This document shows, one piece after another, positions 33,311 through 42,126 of a DNA stretch of 42,126 nt. This DNA comes from an uncultured Lachnospiraceae bacterium. Lineage in GTDB: Bacteria > Bacillota > Clostridia > Lachnospirales > Lachnospiraceae. The stretch's first letter is position 1, and each line of letters starts with the position of its first letter. Location: NCBI GenBank assembly GCA_947593655.1, contig CANQDS010000011.1:1-42126 (forward strand). The letters run 5' to 3'. The notes beneath the pieces were generated by a model. It had not been told where the DNA came from. It ran no database searches and saw nothing but the letters and a program-made list of their open reading frames with translations. The translations under genes and the position numbers were made by a program.

Positions 33311-33796
33311 TCATGATTGTTTCCTTTCAACCGGGCGGGCAGAATCTTCTGCCCGCTCTTTTAGAAACTGCTCGAGGATCTCCGCGGCGCACCCGATCAG
33401 CTCTTTGCACGGGCGCTTCCGGTAATAATCCGCGGAACGCTCTTCGGGAACCGGTTCGTCCTTCCTGTTGGAAAGTCCCAGCAGCTCCCGGCATACGATC
33501 GCGCCGTTCTGCTCTTCGAACCGGCGGGCAAGCTCCTGGACATCCCGGTAAAGCTGCGTTTTGGCCTCCCGGTCTTTCGGATCGCTGTATCCGCGCACCA
33601 GTCCTAACACCATGAACATTCCGGAGACGGAACCGCACACTTCCCGCAGCCTTCCCATCCCGCCGCCGAAAGCAGAGGCAAACCGCACAGCCGTTTCGGG
33701 ATCCATCTCATAGCAGTCCGAAAACGCCAGTACCACCGACTGCGAACAATTATATCCCTCCAGAAAAAGGGACATTGCTTTTTCCTTTTTTGTCAT
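33311..33796 (-). CDS. C_GCAxxG_C_C family protein
   Basis: 161 aa with the spaced cysteines of this family: YNCSQSVV, the FGGGMGRLREVCGSVSG block, a central CRELLG and the C-terminal PCKELIGCAAEILE. The family is common in anaerobes and is thought to be redox- or metal-related, but its function is not established. GGGAGG lies 5 nt before the ATG. Its 3' end overlaps the plus-strand terminator of the convergent sensor gene. Two direct repeats lie upstream. Confidence 0.88.
   Translation of the reverse strand: MTKKEKAMSLFLEGYNCSQSVVLAFSDCYEMDPETAVRFASAFGGGMGRLREVCGSVSGMFMVLGLVRGYSDPKDREAKTQLYRDVQELARRFEEQNGAIVCRELLGLSNRKDEPVPEERSADYYRKRPCKELIGCAAEILEQFLKERAEDSARPVERKQS
33335..33363 (+). terminator. 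Terminator of the LacI-type sensor gene
   Basis: Perfect 10-bp arms GCGGGCAGAA and TTCTGCCCGC with a 2-nt loop, then TCTTTTA. It lies inside the 3' coding end of the convergent C_GCAxxG_C_C gene. Confidence 0.7.
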
Positions 33797-33809
33797 GACG
33801 TCCTCCCTG

Positions 33810-33870
33810 AATGCACTTCACCTGTTTATTGTACATTTGATGCCTTGATCTGAAATGCACTTCACCTGTT
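33810..33870. repeat. 17-bp direct repeats upstream of the C_GCAxxG_C_C gene
   Basis: AATGCACTTCACCTGTT occurs at 33810-33826 and 33854-33870, 44 bp apart, with weaker similarity continuing outside (ACATTT...). They flank a TACAAT -10-like element on the minus strand, so they may be operators or a small tandem duplication. Confidence 0.7.
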
Positions 33871-33905
33871 ATCACACATTTAATCTGGAATAAATTTAAT
33901 CTTGA

Positions 33906-35198
33906 TTAATTTTTATTCTCAGTCAGCAGCTTCTCAGCACTTACCAGACGGGTTACAGTGACAAATACCTTCGCCGCTTCTTTCAGTTCCTCTAAGGAAG
34001 GATACGTCGGAGCGATCCGGATCACGGAATCTTTCGGATCCTTCTTATACGGGAACGTCGCCCCGGCTTCCGTCATCGTTACGCCGGCTTCCTTGCATTT
34101 TGCGACAATCGCTTTGGCACAGCCTTCCAACGCTTCAAAGCTGATAAAGTATCCGCCAAGCGGATTCACCCAGTTTCCGATCCCGCGCGGTTTGATTTCA
34201 TTTGTTAAAAGTTCATTTAACATTTCAAACTTTGGTCGGATGATATCGGCGTGCTTTTTCATATGCTCGCGCAGTCCTTCGATGTTCTGGAAGTAGCGGA
34301 CATGGCGGAGCTGGTTTAATTTGTCAAAGCCGATCGTCTGATACGTCAGCTGCGCCTTAATATCTTCCAGGTTCTTCGGGGAAGACGCCAGAGCCGCCAT
34401 TCCCGATCCTGAAAACGTTACTTTACTGGTCGAACAGAACTCGATAACCATATCCGGATTTCCGGCTTTTTCGCACTCGGCAAAAATCTCCGGGATTTCC
34501 GGCTGGTTCTCTTCGTACAGATGGTGGATGGCGTAAGCATTATCCCAGAAAATCCGAAAGTCCGGCGCCGCCGGTTTCAGATTGGCAAAGCGTCTTACGG
34601 TTTCCGCCGAATAAACGATGCCCTGCGGATTCGAATATTTCGGTACGCACCAGATTCCCTTGACTGCGGCATCCTGATTCACATAGCGCTCGACTGCGTC
34701 CATATCCGGGCCGTCCGGCCGCATCTCGATCGGGATCATCTCAATCCCGAAATGCTCCGTGATCGCAAAATGCCGATCGTAACCCGGCACCGGGCAGAGG
34801 AATTTCACCTGTCCCTGCCTGCTCCACGGCGTATTCCCGCAGATTCCGTCAAACATCGCCCGCGCAATCTGATCGTACATGATGTTTAAGCTGGAATTTC
34901 CGTAGATCATCACATATTCCGGCTTGCAGCCGATCATCTCCGAAACCAGCTGCTTGGCTTCCGGGATTCCGTCCAGGATCCCGTAATTCCGCAGATCCGT
35001 ACCGTTTTCACTTTTTAAGACGCTTTTGGAGTTTAACGTATCCAGCATCGGCATGGACAGATCCAGCTGCTCGGCGGACGGCTTTCCTCTGGACATATCC
35101 AGCGACAGTCCGGCTGCTTTGATCTTCTCAAACTCCGCTTCCAGCGCCTCCTTTTCCTGTAACAGTTCTTCCTTCGTCATCTCCTGATAACTCTTCAT
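33906..35198 (-). CDS. PLP-dependent aminotransferase (Asp_aminotransf PF12897 type)
   Basis: 430 aa, fold-type I. The N-terminal LSLDMSRGKPS block, YGNSSLNIMYD, the KYSNPQG motif (187-193), FWDNAYAIHH and the PLP lysine Lys259 in CSTSKVTFSGSG place it in the clostridial class annotated as aspartate or alanine aminotransferase; the substrate is not certain. I start it at the ATG at 35198 because AAAGGAGGAG lies upstream. The long in-frame extension above this is the rarA gene in another frame. The start lies 71 bp inside rarA. Confidence 0.88.
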   Translation of the reverse strand: MKSYQEMTKEELLQEKEALEAEFEKIKAAGLSLDMSRGKPSAEQLDLSMPMLDTLNSKSVLKSENGTDLRNYGILDGIPEAKQLVSEMIGCKPEYVMIYGNSSLNIMYDQIARAMFDGICGNTPWSRQGQVKFLCPVPGYDRHFAITEHFGIEMIPIEMRPDGPDMDAVERYVNQDAAVKGIWCVPKYSNPQGIVYSAETVRRFANLKPAAPDFRIFWDNAYAIHHLYEENQPEIPEIFAECEKAGNPDMVIEFCSTSKVTFSGSGMAALASSPKNLEDIKAQLTYQTIGFDKLNQLRHVRYFQNIEGLREHMKKHADIIRPKFEMLNELLTNEIKPRGIGNWVNPLGGYFISFEALEGCAKAIVAKCKEAGVTMTEAGATFPYKKDPKDSVIRIAPTYPSLEELKEAAKVFVTVTRLVSAEKLLTENKN

Positions 35199-36549
35199 CT
35201 CTGACTCCTCCTTTGAGATTGTTGTTTTCACATTCGGAATGGATCCTTGCAAAATAAGCGCGGATCTCCTTTTCATATCCATTTTCCGTCGGTTCATAGA
35301 ACACGCTGTCCTCCAGACCGTCCGGAAGATACTGCTGCCTGACATAATGATTCGGGTAATCGTGGGCGTATTTGTAGCCCAGTCCGTGCCCCAGGCGCGC
35401 GGCGGACCGGTAATGCGCATCCTGCAGGTGCGCCGGAACCGGCGGCGTCTTCGTATGGGCGACGACATCCATCGCCCGGCTGATCGCATTGCAGCTGGCG
35501 TTGCTCTTCGGCGCGCTTGCCATATAAGTAACCGCCTGCGACAGGATCAGCTGCGCTTCGGGCATTCCAACCCGCTCGACGGCCTGCGCGGCGGAGGATG
35601 CAACCACCATCGCCATCGGATCAGCGTTTCCGATGTCTTCCGACGCCAGGATCATGATCCTTCTGGCGATAAACTTAATATCCTCCCCGGCGTACAGCAT
35701 CCGCGCCAGATAATAAACCGCCGCATCGGGATCCGAACCTCTCATGCTTTTAATAAATGCGGAAATCGTATCGTAGTGATTGTCGCCGGATTTATCATAG
35801 GAAACCACGCGCTTCTGGATGCACTCAGCGGCAACTTTGAGCGTGATGTGGATGATCCCGTCCGCGCTCCGCTCCGTCGTCAGTACGCCGAGTTCGATCG
35901 CGGTCAGCGCCGCCCGCGCATCTCCGTTGCTGACGTCCGCCAGAAATTCCAGCGCGTCCTCATCGATCGCGGCGTGATAGGCGCCGAGTCCTTTTTCATT
36001 ATCCGTCAGTGCCCGCATCAGAAGCGTCTTGATGTCCTCCGCGGAAAGCTTCTTTAATTCGAAAATGATGGAGCGCGACAGCAGAGCGCCGTTGACCTCA
36101 AAGTACGGATTTTCCGTCGTCGCCCCGATCAGAACGACCGTCCCGTCCTCGACAAACGGAAGCAGATAGTCCTGCTGCCCTTTGTTAAAGCGGTGGATCT
36201 CGTCGATGAAAAGGATCGTCTTTTTCCCATACATGCCCTGATTATCTTTTGCTTTGGCGACGACTTCCTCCATATCCTTCTTCCCGGCGGCCGTCGCGTT
36301 GATCTGCATGAAATCCGCGCTCGTCGTATGGGCAATCACTTTGGCCAGCGTCGTTTTGCCGGTTCCCGGCGGCCCGTAAAAAATAATGGAGCTCAGCTTA
36401 TCCGCCTTGATCGCGCGGTACAGGAGCTTATCTTTTCCCACGATGTGCTGCTGCCCGACCACCTCTTCTAATGTCGTCGGCCGCAGGCGCGCAGCGAGCG
36501 GCGCTTCCGATTCCATATTTTTCTCGCGCATGTATTCAAATAGATCCAT
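35128..36549 (-). CDS. rarA: Replication-associated recombination protein A (RarA/MgsA)
   Basis: A 473-aa AAA+ ATPase that acts at stalled replication forks. Walker A is GPPGTGKT (59-66), Walker B is ILFIDEIH (112-119), sensor ATTENPYFEVN follows, and the C-terminal tetramerisation part contains KSMRGSDPDAAVYYLARML and the YKYAHDYPNHYV motif. The start at 36549 (MDLFEYMREKN) fits the family; an ATG 33 nt upstream has no ribosome binding site. The C-terminal ~25 residues (after ECENNNLKGG) are low-complexity and are encoded by DNA that is also the start of the aminotransferase gene. Confidence 0.93.
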   Translation of the reverse strand: MDLFEYMREKNMESEAPLAARLRPTTLEEVVGQQHIVGKDKLLYRAIKADKLSSIIFYGPPGTGKTTLAKVIAHTTSADFMQINATAAGKKDMEEVVAKAKDNQGMYGKKTILFIDEIHRFNKGQQDYLLPFVEDGTVVLIGATTENPYFEVNGALLSRSIIFELKKLSAEDIKTLLMRALTDNEKGLGAYHAAIDEDALEFLADVSNGDARAALTAIELGVLTTERSADGIIHITLKVAAECIQKRVVSYDKSGDNHYDTISAFIKSMRGSDPDAAVYYLARMLYAGEDIKFIARRIMILASEDIGNADPMAMVVASSAAQAVERVGMPEAQLILSQAVTYMASAPKSNASCNAISRAMDVVAHTKTPPVPAHLQDAHYRSAARLGHGLGYKYAHDYPNHYVRQQYLPDGLEDSVFYEPTENGYEKEIRAYFARIHSECENNNLKGGVRDEELSGDDEGRTVTGKGGAGSGV

Positions 36550-36644
36550 CCCTCTGCCCTTTACTAATATGAATAAATTCATTCGAAATCCTGCAAATTT
36601 TCTCTCAATTCCTGTTTATTTGAAAAAATATCACGTATTTTATG

Positions 36645-36705
36645 AAAGAAAAAGTACCGGACAATTCATTTTCCCTATAATAGGATACAAGAATCTCCGG
36701 TACTT
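36645..36705 (-). terminator. Terminator of clpB
   Basis: Perfect 10-bp arms AAGTACCGGA (36652-36661) and its complement (36696-36705) around a further inner dyad CCTAT-A-ATAGG. On the minus strand TTTTTCTTTC follows. It lies 40 bp past the clpB stop. Confidence 0.75.
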
Positions 36706-36745
36706 TACAAGATGAAAGTTTATTTTCTGCAATCTGCCTTAAAAA

Positions 36746-39361
36746 TTACGAATTTCTTCCCGTTCCCTGTGAGATATTTCCAACATTTTCCGCGGTCAGC
36801 GCGCCGTCCGCGGCATCGATCCGGATCGTATCGCCAGAAGCCGCTCCGTCGGCGAGGATCAGCTTCGCCAGAAGCGTTTCCACGTGTTTCTGCAGATAAC
36901 GCTTCAGCGGCCTCGCCCCGTACACCGGATCATAGCCGTGCTCCGTAATATGCTCCAGCGCCGCTCCGGTCAGTTCCGCCTTAAGCTCTTTATCCGCCAG
37001 CCTCCGGTTCAGATCTTCCATTAAGAGCGTGACGATCCCGCCGATATCGCTTCGGCTTAACGGCTTGAATAAAATGATCTCATCCAGACGGTTCAAAAAC
37101 TCCGGCCGGAAATGCCCTCTGACCTCTTCCATCACTTCTTCTTCGCATTCCGGACGGATGTTCCCTTCCGCGTCAATGCCTTCGAGAAGCTGCATGGAGC
37201 CCAGATTGCTGGTCATGATGATGATCGTATTTTTAAAATCCACAGTCCGCCCCTGCGAGTCCGTGATCCTGCCGTCGTCTAATACCTGTAAAAGCACGTT
37301 GAAAACATCCGGATGCGCTTTTTCCACTTCGTCAAACAGAACCACCGAATACGGCTTCCTGCGGACGGCTTCCGTCAGCTGGCCGCCCTCGTCATAGCCG
37401 ACGTATCCCGGAGGCGCTCCGATCAGGCGGGATACGGAATATTTTTCCATATATTCGCTCATATCCAGCCGCACCATATTCGCCTCGTCGTCAAACAGGC
37501 TGGCCGCAAGCGCTTTCGCCAGTTCCGTTTTGCCGACGCCGGTCGGTCCGAGGAACAAAAACGAGCCGATCGGTTTCGTCGGATCTTTGATCCCGGCTTT
37601 CGAGCGGATGATCGCTTCCGTCACCCTCGTAACGCCGTCGTCCTGGCCGATCACGCGCTTATGCAGTTCGTCGTCCAGATGCAGCGTCTTGTTGCGCTCG
37701 CTCTCCGTCAGTTTGGCGACCGGGATCCCCGTCCAGCGGGAAATGATGCGCGCGATCTCTTCTTCACTGACATTTTCATGCACCAGCGCAAGCCCGCGCT
37801 TCTTCAGTTCGTTTTCCTCCGCGTCAAGCTGCTTCTCCATCTGCGGGAGGACGCCGTACTGCAGCTCCGCCGCTTTCTCCAGATCGTAATTCTGCTGCGC
37901 CTGACGGATCTCGTTTCTCGTTTTCTCGATGCTTTCGCGCAGCCTGCTGACATGCTCGACCGCGTCCTTTTCATTGCTCCACTGCGCCTTCTTCGCGTTC
38001 AGCTCATCACGCAGCTCCGCAAGCTCCTTCTGCAGGTTTTCCAGACGTTCCCGGCTCATCCGGTCCGTTTCTTTCTTTAAGGCCGTCTCCTCGATCTCCA
38101 GCTGCATGACGCGGCGGTTCAGTTCGTCTAACTCCGTCGGCATGGAATCCAGCTCCGTCTTGATCAGCGCGCACGCTTCGTCCACCAGATCGATCGCCTT
38201 ATCCGGCAGAAAACGGTCGGAAATATAGCGGTGGGACAGAACAGCCGCGGAAACCAGTGCGGAATCCGTGATCTTTACGCCGTGGAACACTTCGTAGCGC
38301 TCTTTTAACCCGCGCAGAATGGAAATCGTGTCCTCCACGGTCGGCTCATCCACCATTACCGGCTGGAAACGCCGCTCCAGCGCCGCGTCCTTTTCAATAT
38401 ATTCACGGTATTCATCCAGCGTGGTGGCGCCTACGCAGTGCAGCTCGCCCCTCGCCAGCATCGGCTTTAACAGCTGCCCGGCATCCATCGCGCCGTCCGT
38501 TTTGCCCGCGCCGACGATCGTGTGCAGCTCATCGATGAAAAGAATGATGTTCCCGTCTGAATTTTTCACTTCGTCGAGAACGGCTTTCAACCGCTCCTCA
38601 AATTCCCCGCGGTATTTCGCCCCGGCGACCAGAGCGCCCATATCCAGCGCGAAAAGACGCTTATCCTTGAGCCCCTCCGGCACGTCGCCTTTCACAATGC
38701 GGTGCGCAAGCCCTTCTACGACCGCGGTTTTCCCGACGCCCGGCTCCCCGATCAGCACCGGATTGTTCTTCGTCTTGCGGGAAAGGATGCGGACGACATT
38801 CCGGATCTCGTCGTCCCGCCCGATCACCGGATCCAGCTTCTGCTCCCGCGCCCGCTCGACCATATCGTAACCGTATTTATTCAACGTGTCATAAGTCGCT
38901 TCCGGATTGTCGGAAGTCACGCGCTGATTGCCGCGCACCGTGGAGAGCGCCCGCAGGAAGCGGTCCCGCGTCAGCCCGTATTCCCGGATCAGCTCCTTCA
39001 TGGCAGGATTCGGGTATTTCAGCAGCGCCAAAAACAGATGCTCGACCGATACATACTCATCGCCCATCTGCTTTGCCTCGTCTTCCGCGTGGATCAGCAC
39101 CTGATTTAAATCCTTTCCTATATAAATCTGTCCGCCGGATACCTTCACCCGCGCCGCCAGCTTCTTCTTCGCGTTGTCAAGGAAGTGCTCTGTCTGTATT
39201 TCCATTTTCTCAATCATTTTCGCAATCAGACCGTCTTCCTGCTCCAAAAGGGCAACTAAGAGGTGCTCCTGCTCCACTTCCTGATTCCCGTATTCGTAGG
39301 CAAGCTTCTCACAAGTGTCAATCGCTTCGATGGATTTCTGTGTAAATTTCTGAATATTCAT
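36746..39361 (-). CDS. clpB: ATP-dependent chaperone ClpB
   Basis: An 871-aa disaggregase that works with DnaK to rescue aggregated proteins. An N domain (1-145), a first AAA+ module with GEPGVGKT (205-212), the long M-domain coiled coil (about 395-525) that distinguishes ClpB from ClpC, and a second AAA+ module with [12 protein letters not shown] follow in order. GGGAGGGA precedes the ATG at 39361; the in-frame ATG 18 nt upstream lies in front of this ribosome binding site. It is controlled by a CIRCE element. Confidence 0.97.
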   Translation of the reverse strand: MNIQKFTQKSIEAIDTCEKLAYEYGNQEVEQEHLLVALLEQEDGLIAKMIEKMEIQTEHFLDNAKKKLAARVKVSGGQIYIGKDLNQVLIHAEDEAKQMGDEYVSVEHLFLALLKYPNPAMKELIREYGLTRDRFLRALSTVRGNQRVTSDNPEATYDTLNKYGYDMVERAREQKLDPVIGRDDEIRNVVRILSRKTKNNPVLIGEPGVGKTAVVEGLAHRIVKGDVPEGLKDKRLFALDMGALVAGAKYRGEFEERLKAVLDEVKNSDGNIILFIDELHTIVGAGKTDGAMDAGQLLKPMLARGELHCVGATTLDEYREYIEKDAALERRFQPVMVDEPTVEDTISILRGLKERYEVFHGVKITDSALVSAAVLSHRYISDRFLPDKAIDLVDEACALIKTELDSMPTELDELNRRVMQLEIEETALKKETDRMSRERLENLQKELAELRDELNAKKAQWSNEKDAVEHVSRLRESIEKTRNEIRQAQQNYDLEKAAELQYGVLPQMEKQLDAEENELKKRGLALVHENVSEEEIARIISRWTGIPVAKLTESERNKTLHLDDELHKRVIGQDDGVTRVTEAIIRSKAGIKDPTKPIGSFLFLGPTGVGKTELAKALAASLFDDEANMVRLDMSEYMEKYSVSRLIGAPPGYVGYDEGGQLTEAVRRKPYSVVLFDEVEKAHPDVFNVLLQVLDDGRITDSQGRTVDFKNTIIIMTSNLGSMQLLEGIDAEGNIRPECEEEVMEEVRGHFRPEFLNRLDEIILFKPLSRSDIGGIVTLLMEDLNRRLADKELKAELTGAALEHITEHGYDPVYGARPLKRYLQKHVETLLAKLILADGAASGDTIRIDAADGALTAENVGNISQGTGRNS

Positions 39362-39385
39362 ACAAATCCCTCCCTTCACACTTGT

Positions 39386-39414
39386 GTTATACCACGTTTT
39401 ATTAGCACTGTCAA
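39386..39414 (-). promoter_or_regulatory. SigA promoter of clpB
   Basis: Consensus TTGACA (39409-39414), a 17-bp spacer and TATAAC (39386-39391) on the minus strand. The -35 lies inside the CIRCE element. Confidence 0.8.
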
Positions 39415-39428
39415 TGGGTGAGTGCTAA
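39402..39428. promoter_or_regulatory. CIRCE operator (HrcA binding site)
   Basis: TTAGCACTG-N9-GAGTGCTAA, one mismatch from the CIRCE consensus. It covers the -35 of the clpB promoter, so HrcA would block polymerase binding and heat would release it. Confidence 0.9.
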
Positions 39429-39459
39429 AATTTTCAGAATATTTTTAAAATACGTTTTT

Positions 39460-40338
39460 CTACTTCACATACACGTTTCCCCGGTAATAAGCCGCGATCC
39501 ATCCGGACGGAATGAGGATCCAAATGTCATTTCCGACGCGCCGGAGCTCCCGGCACGTTACCTTTGTTCCTTTGTTTAAGGCGCCGTCACGGTCGGAATC
39601 GTTTTTCTTTGCATCCGCCGTCAGCTGGGCATACGATTTTGCCGGGTAGTTCGTACCGGCTCCGCTCCGCACTTTTAATTCCGTCTGCGTTGTATAGGTA
39701 TTTCCCGCCTTATAAGCAGGATACGGCGGATTTTTCGGCGCTTCCGCTTTGATCATGGCCGGAAAATTTTTATAGCAGATGTTTAAATCCGTCTTCTCGT
39801 TAATCCCGTTCACTTTTCCGTTTGCGCTGTACTGCCACATGTCATAGGTTCCGCTGATACCGGTTGGTTTTTCGCCCGAATGTTTCGCCACCCACTTGGT
39901 AAAACGGTCAAGTCCGTTCTTTAAATAAGTCCGCCACCAGTACTGGCTGGCATAGATTCCGCACCAGTATCCTTCCGCTTCCACGATATTTCCGAACACA
40001 ATTGCGCGTTCTACCGCCCCGTTCTCGGTTCCGGCTTCTTCGAGGTCGAGATAAACCGGGTAGGAAATCCTGTTTTGATACGGTTTTAACAGGCGGATGA
40101 CATGCGCTGCTTCGCTTCCGGCTTCTTTTAAGCTCCCTGCATAAGAATACAGATATACGCCGAACGGAATCCTGTTTGCGATACATCCCTCTGCATTCCG
40201 CTGAAACTGCGGATCATCCTGACTGGAAATATCGGAACCGTATCCGCACCGGATGATCGCTCCGTCAACATTTCCCCGGACTTTCGACCAGTCAATTTTT
40301 CCTTGATCCTTTGATACATCGATCAGTTTTAATTCCAT
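39460..40338 (-). CDS. GH25-family lysozyme with C-terminal SH3-like domain
   Basis: A 292-aa N-acetylmuramidase. The GH25 barrel (about 1-190) starts with LIDVSKDQGKIDW (Asp7 near the active site) and carries the catalytic acidic cluster in YPVYLDLEE, then GIYASQYWW and MWQYSANGKVNGI. A bacterial SH3 domain (about 215-290) binds wall peptide. No signal peptide is present, as in phage endolysins, but no holin or other phage gene is close. The start at 40338 follows GGAGGAAGAAGC; a longer frame lacks a ribosome binding site. Confidence 0.9.
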   Translation of the reverse strand: MELKLIDVSKDQGKIDWSKVRGNVDGAIIRCGYGSDISSQDDPQFQRNAEGCIANRIPFGVYLYSYAGSLKEAGSEAAHVIRLLKPYQNRISYPVYLDLEEAGTENGAVERAIVFGNIVEAEGYWCGIYASQYWWRTYLKNGLDRFTKWVAKHSGEKPTGISGTYDMWQYSANGKVNGINEKTDLNICYKNFPAMIKAEAPKNPPYPAYKAGNTYTTQTELKVRSGAGTNYPAKSYAQLTADAKKNDSDRDGALNKGTKVTCRELRRVGNDIWILIPSGWIAAYYRGNVYVK

Positions 40339-40370
40339 GCTTCTTCCTCCAAAAATGAATTCTGTCATTT

Positions 40371-40580
40371 ATGATATGCATGAAATATTTTATTTTTCCA
40401 GCCGCGCCTGAAGCAGGGATTTATTATTTTATCATCTGTATTGAAATTGCTTCTCCTGAATCAGATATCACCAGAGAGGGCGCAATGCGGGCATTTACGG
40501 CTTTACGGGCGCAGGCTGAAGATAACGGTGTCGCTGACATGAATCTGGATGATAGAAACAATGAAATCCGTCTCGCTTGA
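40371..40580 (+). pseudogene. Decayed antitoxin-like fragment
   Basis: The end of this 69-codon ORF (AMRAFTALRAQAEDNGVADM then NLDDRNNEIRLA) resembles the C-terminus of small type II antitoxins of the RelB/PHD kind, which commonly end in a TLDEINAEI motif. The first ~30 codons do not look like an antitoxin N-terminus, no toxin gene follows, and there is no ribosome binding site, so I read it as a remnant. The rest of the 330-bp gap 40339-40668 holds only the MCP terminator. Confidence 0.35.
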
Positions 40581-40609
40581 ATGGAGGCCGGAGAATGATC
40601 ATCCATACA

Positions 40610-40659
40610 AAAAGAACTGCCTCTTTATGATTCTCAATCGATAAAGCAACAGTTCTTTT
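40610..40659 (-). terminator. Terminator of the MCP gene
   Basis: Arms AAAAGAACTG (40610-40619) and CAGTTCTTTT (40650-40659) with an inner CTTTAT/ATAAAG stem. It is symmetric and may work both ways, 10 bp past the MCP stop. Confidence 0.75.
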
Positions 40660-40668
40660 CGCCTCTTA

Positions 40669-41958
40669 TTAGATCTGACCCTCTTCAAACTCTTTGATAT
40701 ATCCCACCAGTTCTTCCGATACGTCCACAACTTTACGTGTCATCTCGTTGCAGCCGTCCACCATCTGCTGCAGATTCGACACATGATCCGAAGTCAGATT
40801 CGCCTGACGGGCATTCTCCTCCGCAAACGAAGACATCGAATCGGCGCTGCTCTCCAGCAGAACCTTATGCGCATCCAGATCGGTAACTTCCGAATTGATC
40901 CCCTGAATCGCTTCGTTGACCTTGATGATCTCTGCGTTTAAGGATTTGAAAATACTGCTCGTTTCCTCCACCTTCCGGTTCTGTTCCGTAAAGGCGCCGG
41001 AAACGCGCTCCGTGATCTCCACGCTGTTATCGGAATTGGCGATCAGCTCATTGACGATATTGTTGATCTGCTCCGTCGATTCCTTCGACTGATCCGCAAG
41101 GAGGCGGATCTCTTCCGCAACGACGGCAAAGCCCCGGCCGTGCTCTCCGGCTCTGGCCGCTTCAATACTGGCATTTAAGGCAAGCAGGTTGGTCTGATTG
41201 GAAATACCGGCGATAATATCGGTTGCGGTCCGGATCTGCTGCGCGGACTTATTCGTGCGGTCGGTCTGCTTCTGAACTTCTTCAAGCGCAACGCCGCTCT
41301 CCTTGCTGATCCCGATCAGCTCATCCATAATACGCTCGGCATCTTTCTGGCAGCTTCCGACGATCTCCGAACTTTTGGCAAGATCCCTGACATTATCGTT
41401 AATATGCTCGATCGCCATGCTGATATCGTCGATCTTCGCCTTCATATCGTGTACATTGTCCACCTGAGAAACCGTATTGTCCGTGATGGTATTGACGTTG
41501 CCGGAAGTCTCCTGCATGGAATCCTCCATCTCCCGGAACGTCGTCTCAAATTCGCCGGAAACGCTCTCCAGCTTGTTGATCGAACTGTGGATTCCCGTTA
41601 CCACGTCGGCGATCCCCGCCACTTTGGAATTGGCAAAGCGTACCATTTCACCGATCCCGTCGCTTCGCTCGGACAGCTTCTGGATCCTCTGATGCATCTT
41701 ATCATCTTCCGGTACCTTCACCGACGCATTGGTAAAAGCGGAAAACAGCGGATTTAAGAAAGACCAGAGCAGCCCGATCGTAAGGCACACGACCGCAACC
41801 ACCAGAACGGCAGATAAAATAACCGCCACAAGAACGTTAATAACATGATTGGACAACAAGACAAGGATCAGCAGCTGAATGACCAGAAGCGGCGCAAACA
41901 ACGCCAGAATGATCGTGATGATCCTGCTTTTGACCTTACTATTCTTCATACTTTCCAT
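40669..41958 (-). CDS. Methyl-accepting chemotaxis-type protein without an extracellular sensor domain
   Basis: 429 aa. Two adjacent membrane helices (about 12-35 and 38-65) are joined by a very short loop, so there is no extracytoplasmic ligand domain. The rest is the cytoplasmic coiled coil with the conserved signalling tip ([20 protein letters not shown], then [20 protein letters not shown]). Such receptors sense internal or membrane signals. No che or flagellar gene is nearby. A GGGGG ribosome binding site lies just before the ATG at 41958. Confidence 0.9.
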   Translation of the reverse strand: MESMKNSKVKSRIITIILALFAPLLVIQLLILVLLSNHVINVLVAVILSAVLVVAVVCLTIGLLWSFLNPLFSAFTNASVKVPEDDKMHQRIQKLSERSDGIGEMVRFANSKVAGIADVVTGIHSSINKLESVSGEFETTFREMEDSMQETSGNVNTITDNTVSQVDNVHDMKAKIDDISMAIEHINDNVRDLAKSSEIVGSCQKDAERIMDELIGISKESGVALEEVQKQTDRTNKSAQQIRTATDIIAGISNQTNLLALNASIEAARAGEHGRGFAVVAEEIRLLADQSKESTEQINNIVNELIANSDNSVEITERVSGAFTEQNRKVEETSSIFKSLNAEIIKVNEAIQGINSEVTDLDAHKVLLESSADSMSSFAEENARQANLTSDHVSNLQQMVDGCNEMTRKVVDVSEELVGYIKEFEEGQI

Positions 41959-42004
41959 AAAACCCCCGCTTTCTTGATTTTCAAAATAAAATTACCGTGT
42001 GTTT

Positions 42005-42032
42005 ATTATATAATATTCTCAGCAAATGTCAA
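42005..42032 (-). promoter_or_regulatory. Promoter of the MCP gene
   Basis: Consensus TTGACA (42027-42032), a 16-bp spacer and TATAAT (42005-42010) on the minus strand. Confidence 0.8.
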
Positions 42033-42126
42033 GTATTGCGCATAAGCCGGCAGCGCTGAAGAATAAAATAGGCGTTGCCGCCTTTCGATCTCAGCATTTC
42101 TTCCATGGTGGAGTTATTCGCATCTG
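42029..42126 (-). CDS. Possible C-terminal end of an upstream gene (partial)
   Basis: From the window edge a frame of 31 codons runs to a TGA at 42029. It reads DANNSTMEEMLRSKGG followed by NAYFILQRCRLMRNT. Codon choice looks like the neighbours. The stop overlaps the -35 of the MCP promoter, the usual place for an upstream gene to end. Too short for a family call and it could be chance. Confidence 0.35.
   Translation of the reverse strand, partial: DANNSTMEEMLRSKGGNAYFILQRCRLMRNT

Noticed and set aside
35199-35489. 97-codon extension of the aminotransferase
   Set aside because: Arg/Ser-rich shadow of rarA with no ribosome binding site.
36662-36695. Promoter inside the clpB terminator, as at 3884-3941
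   Set aside because: The inner dyad gives TATAAT only on the plus strand, where no gene follows, and no -35 fits on the minus strand.
39460-40338. Prophage, suggested by a GH25 lysozyme without signal peptide
   Set aside because: No holin, structural, integrase or att-like features in the neighbourhood; clpB and MCP genes flank it.

Overview
The window looks like chromosomal DNA of a spore-forming, Gram-positive, anaerobic clostridium, most likely a gut Lachnospiraceae-type Firmicute. The evidence is a complete spoIIAA-spoIIAB-sigF operon, a GSI-alpha-size glnA next to an ANTAR regulator, LL-diaminopimelate aminotransferase, a HrcA/CIRCE-controlled clpB, AGGAGG-type ribosome binding sites throughout, and RND and Tad components without outer-membrane partners. 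Base composition is moderate, with an AT-richer block at about 12.9-18.0 kb. No tRNA, rRNA, CRISPR array or insertion sequence was recognised.

Layout. 1-589: an edge gene that reads in frame from a HAD hydrolase into a fragment of a cystathionine gamma-synthase-type PLP enzyme. 611-2121: the sigF operon (minus). 2333-3869: a zinc-ribbon/TPR membrane protein and a 56-aa partner. 3988-5385: a FapA/DUF342 protein. 5599-8253: valS. 8317-12794: an RND exporter with a large coiled-coil insertion and its TetR regulator, with a palindromic operator at the promoter. 12936-18347: an accessory block with an MBOAT/SGNH acyl-transfer pair, a serine recombinase, a truncated AAA-ATPase family protein, a 44-aa membrane peptide and an XRE regulator. 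18554-22605: dapL, then hisA-glnA-ANTAR (minus). 22802-25546: guaB and a CNNM/CorC-type membrane protein (plus). 25696-32093: a ten-gene Tad-like pilus operon (minus), faced by a LacI-type sensor domain without its DNA-binding part (32407-33291). 33311-41958: a C_GCAxxG_C_C protein, an aminotransferase, rarA, clpB, a GH25 lysozyme and a methyl-accepting protein.

Two systems stand out. First, between the serine recombinase and the SGNH-MBOAT operon there is a segment of about 113 bp bounded by two inverted dyad sites, each with half-sites around a 2-bp GT core. It carries one near-consensus promoter, which points away from the operon. This reads as a phase-variable promoter caught in the OFF orientation, controlling a surface-polymer O-acylation pair.

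Second, the Tad-like operon encodes a CpaF-type ATPase, one protein that appears to fuse the TadB and TadC halves, a TadE-like protein and four short proteins that start almost directly with the Flp-pilin signature (E/Q)-Y-G followed by a membrane helix. They have no leader peptide, and no prepilin peptidase is present in the window. The operon ends with InlB-repeat adhesin-like proteins and begins with a structured leader whose last hairpin would hide the ribosome binding site of the first pilin-like gene.
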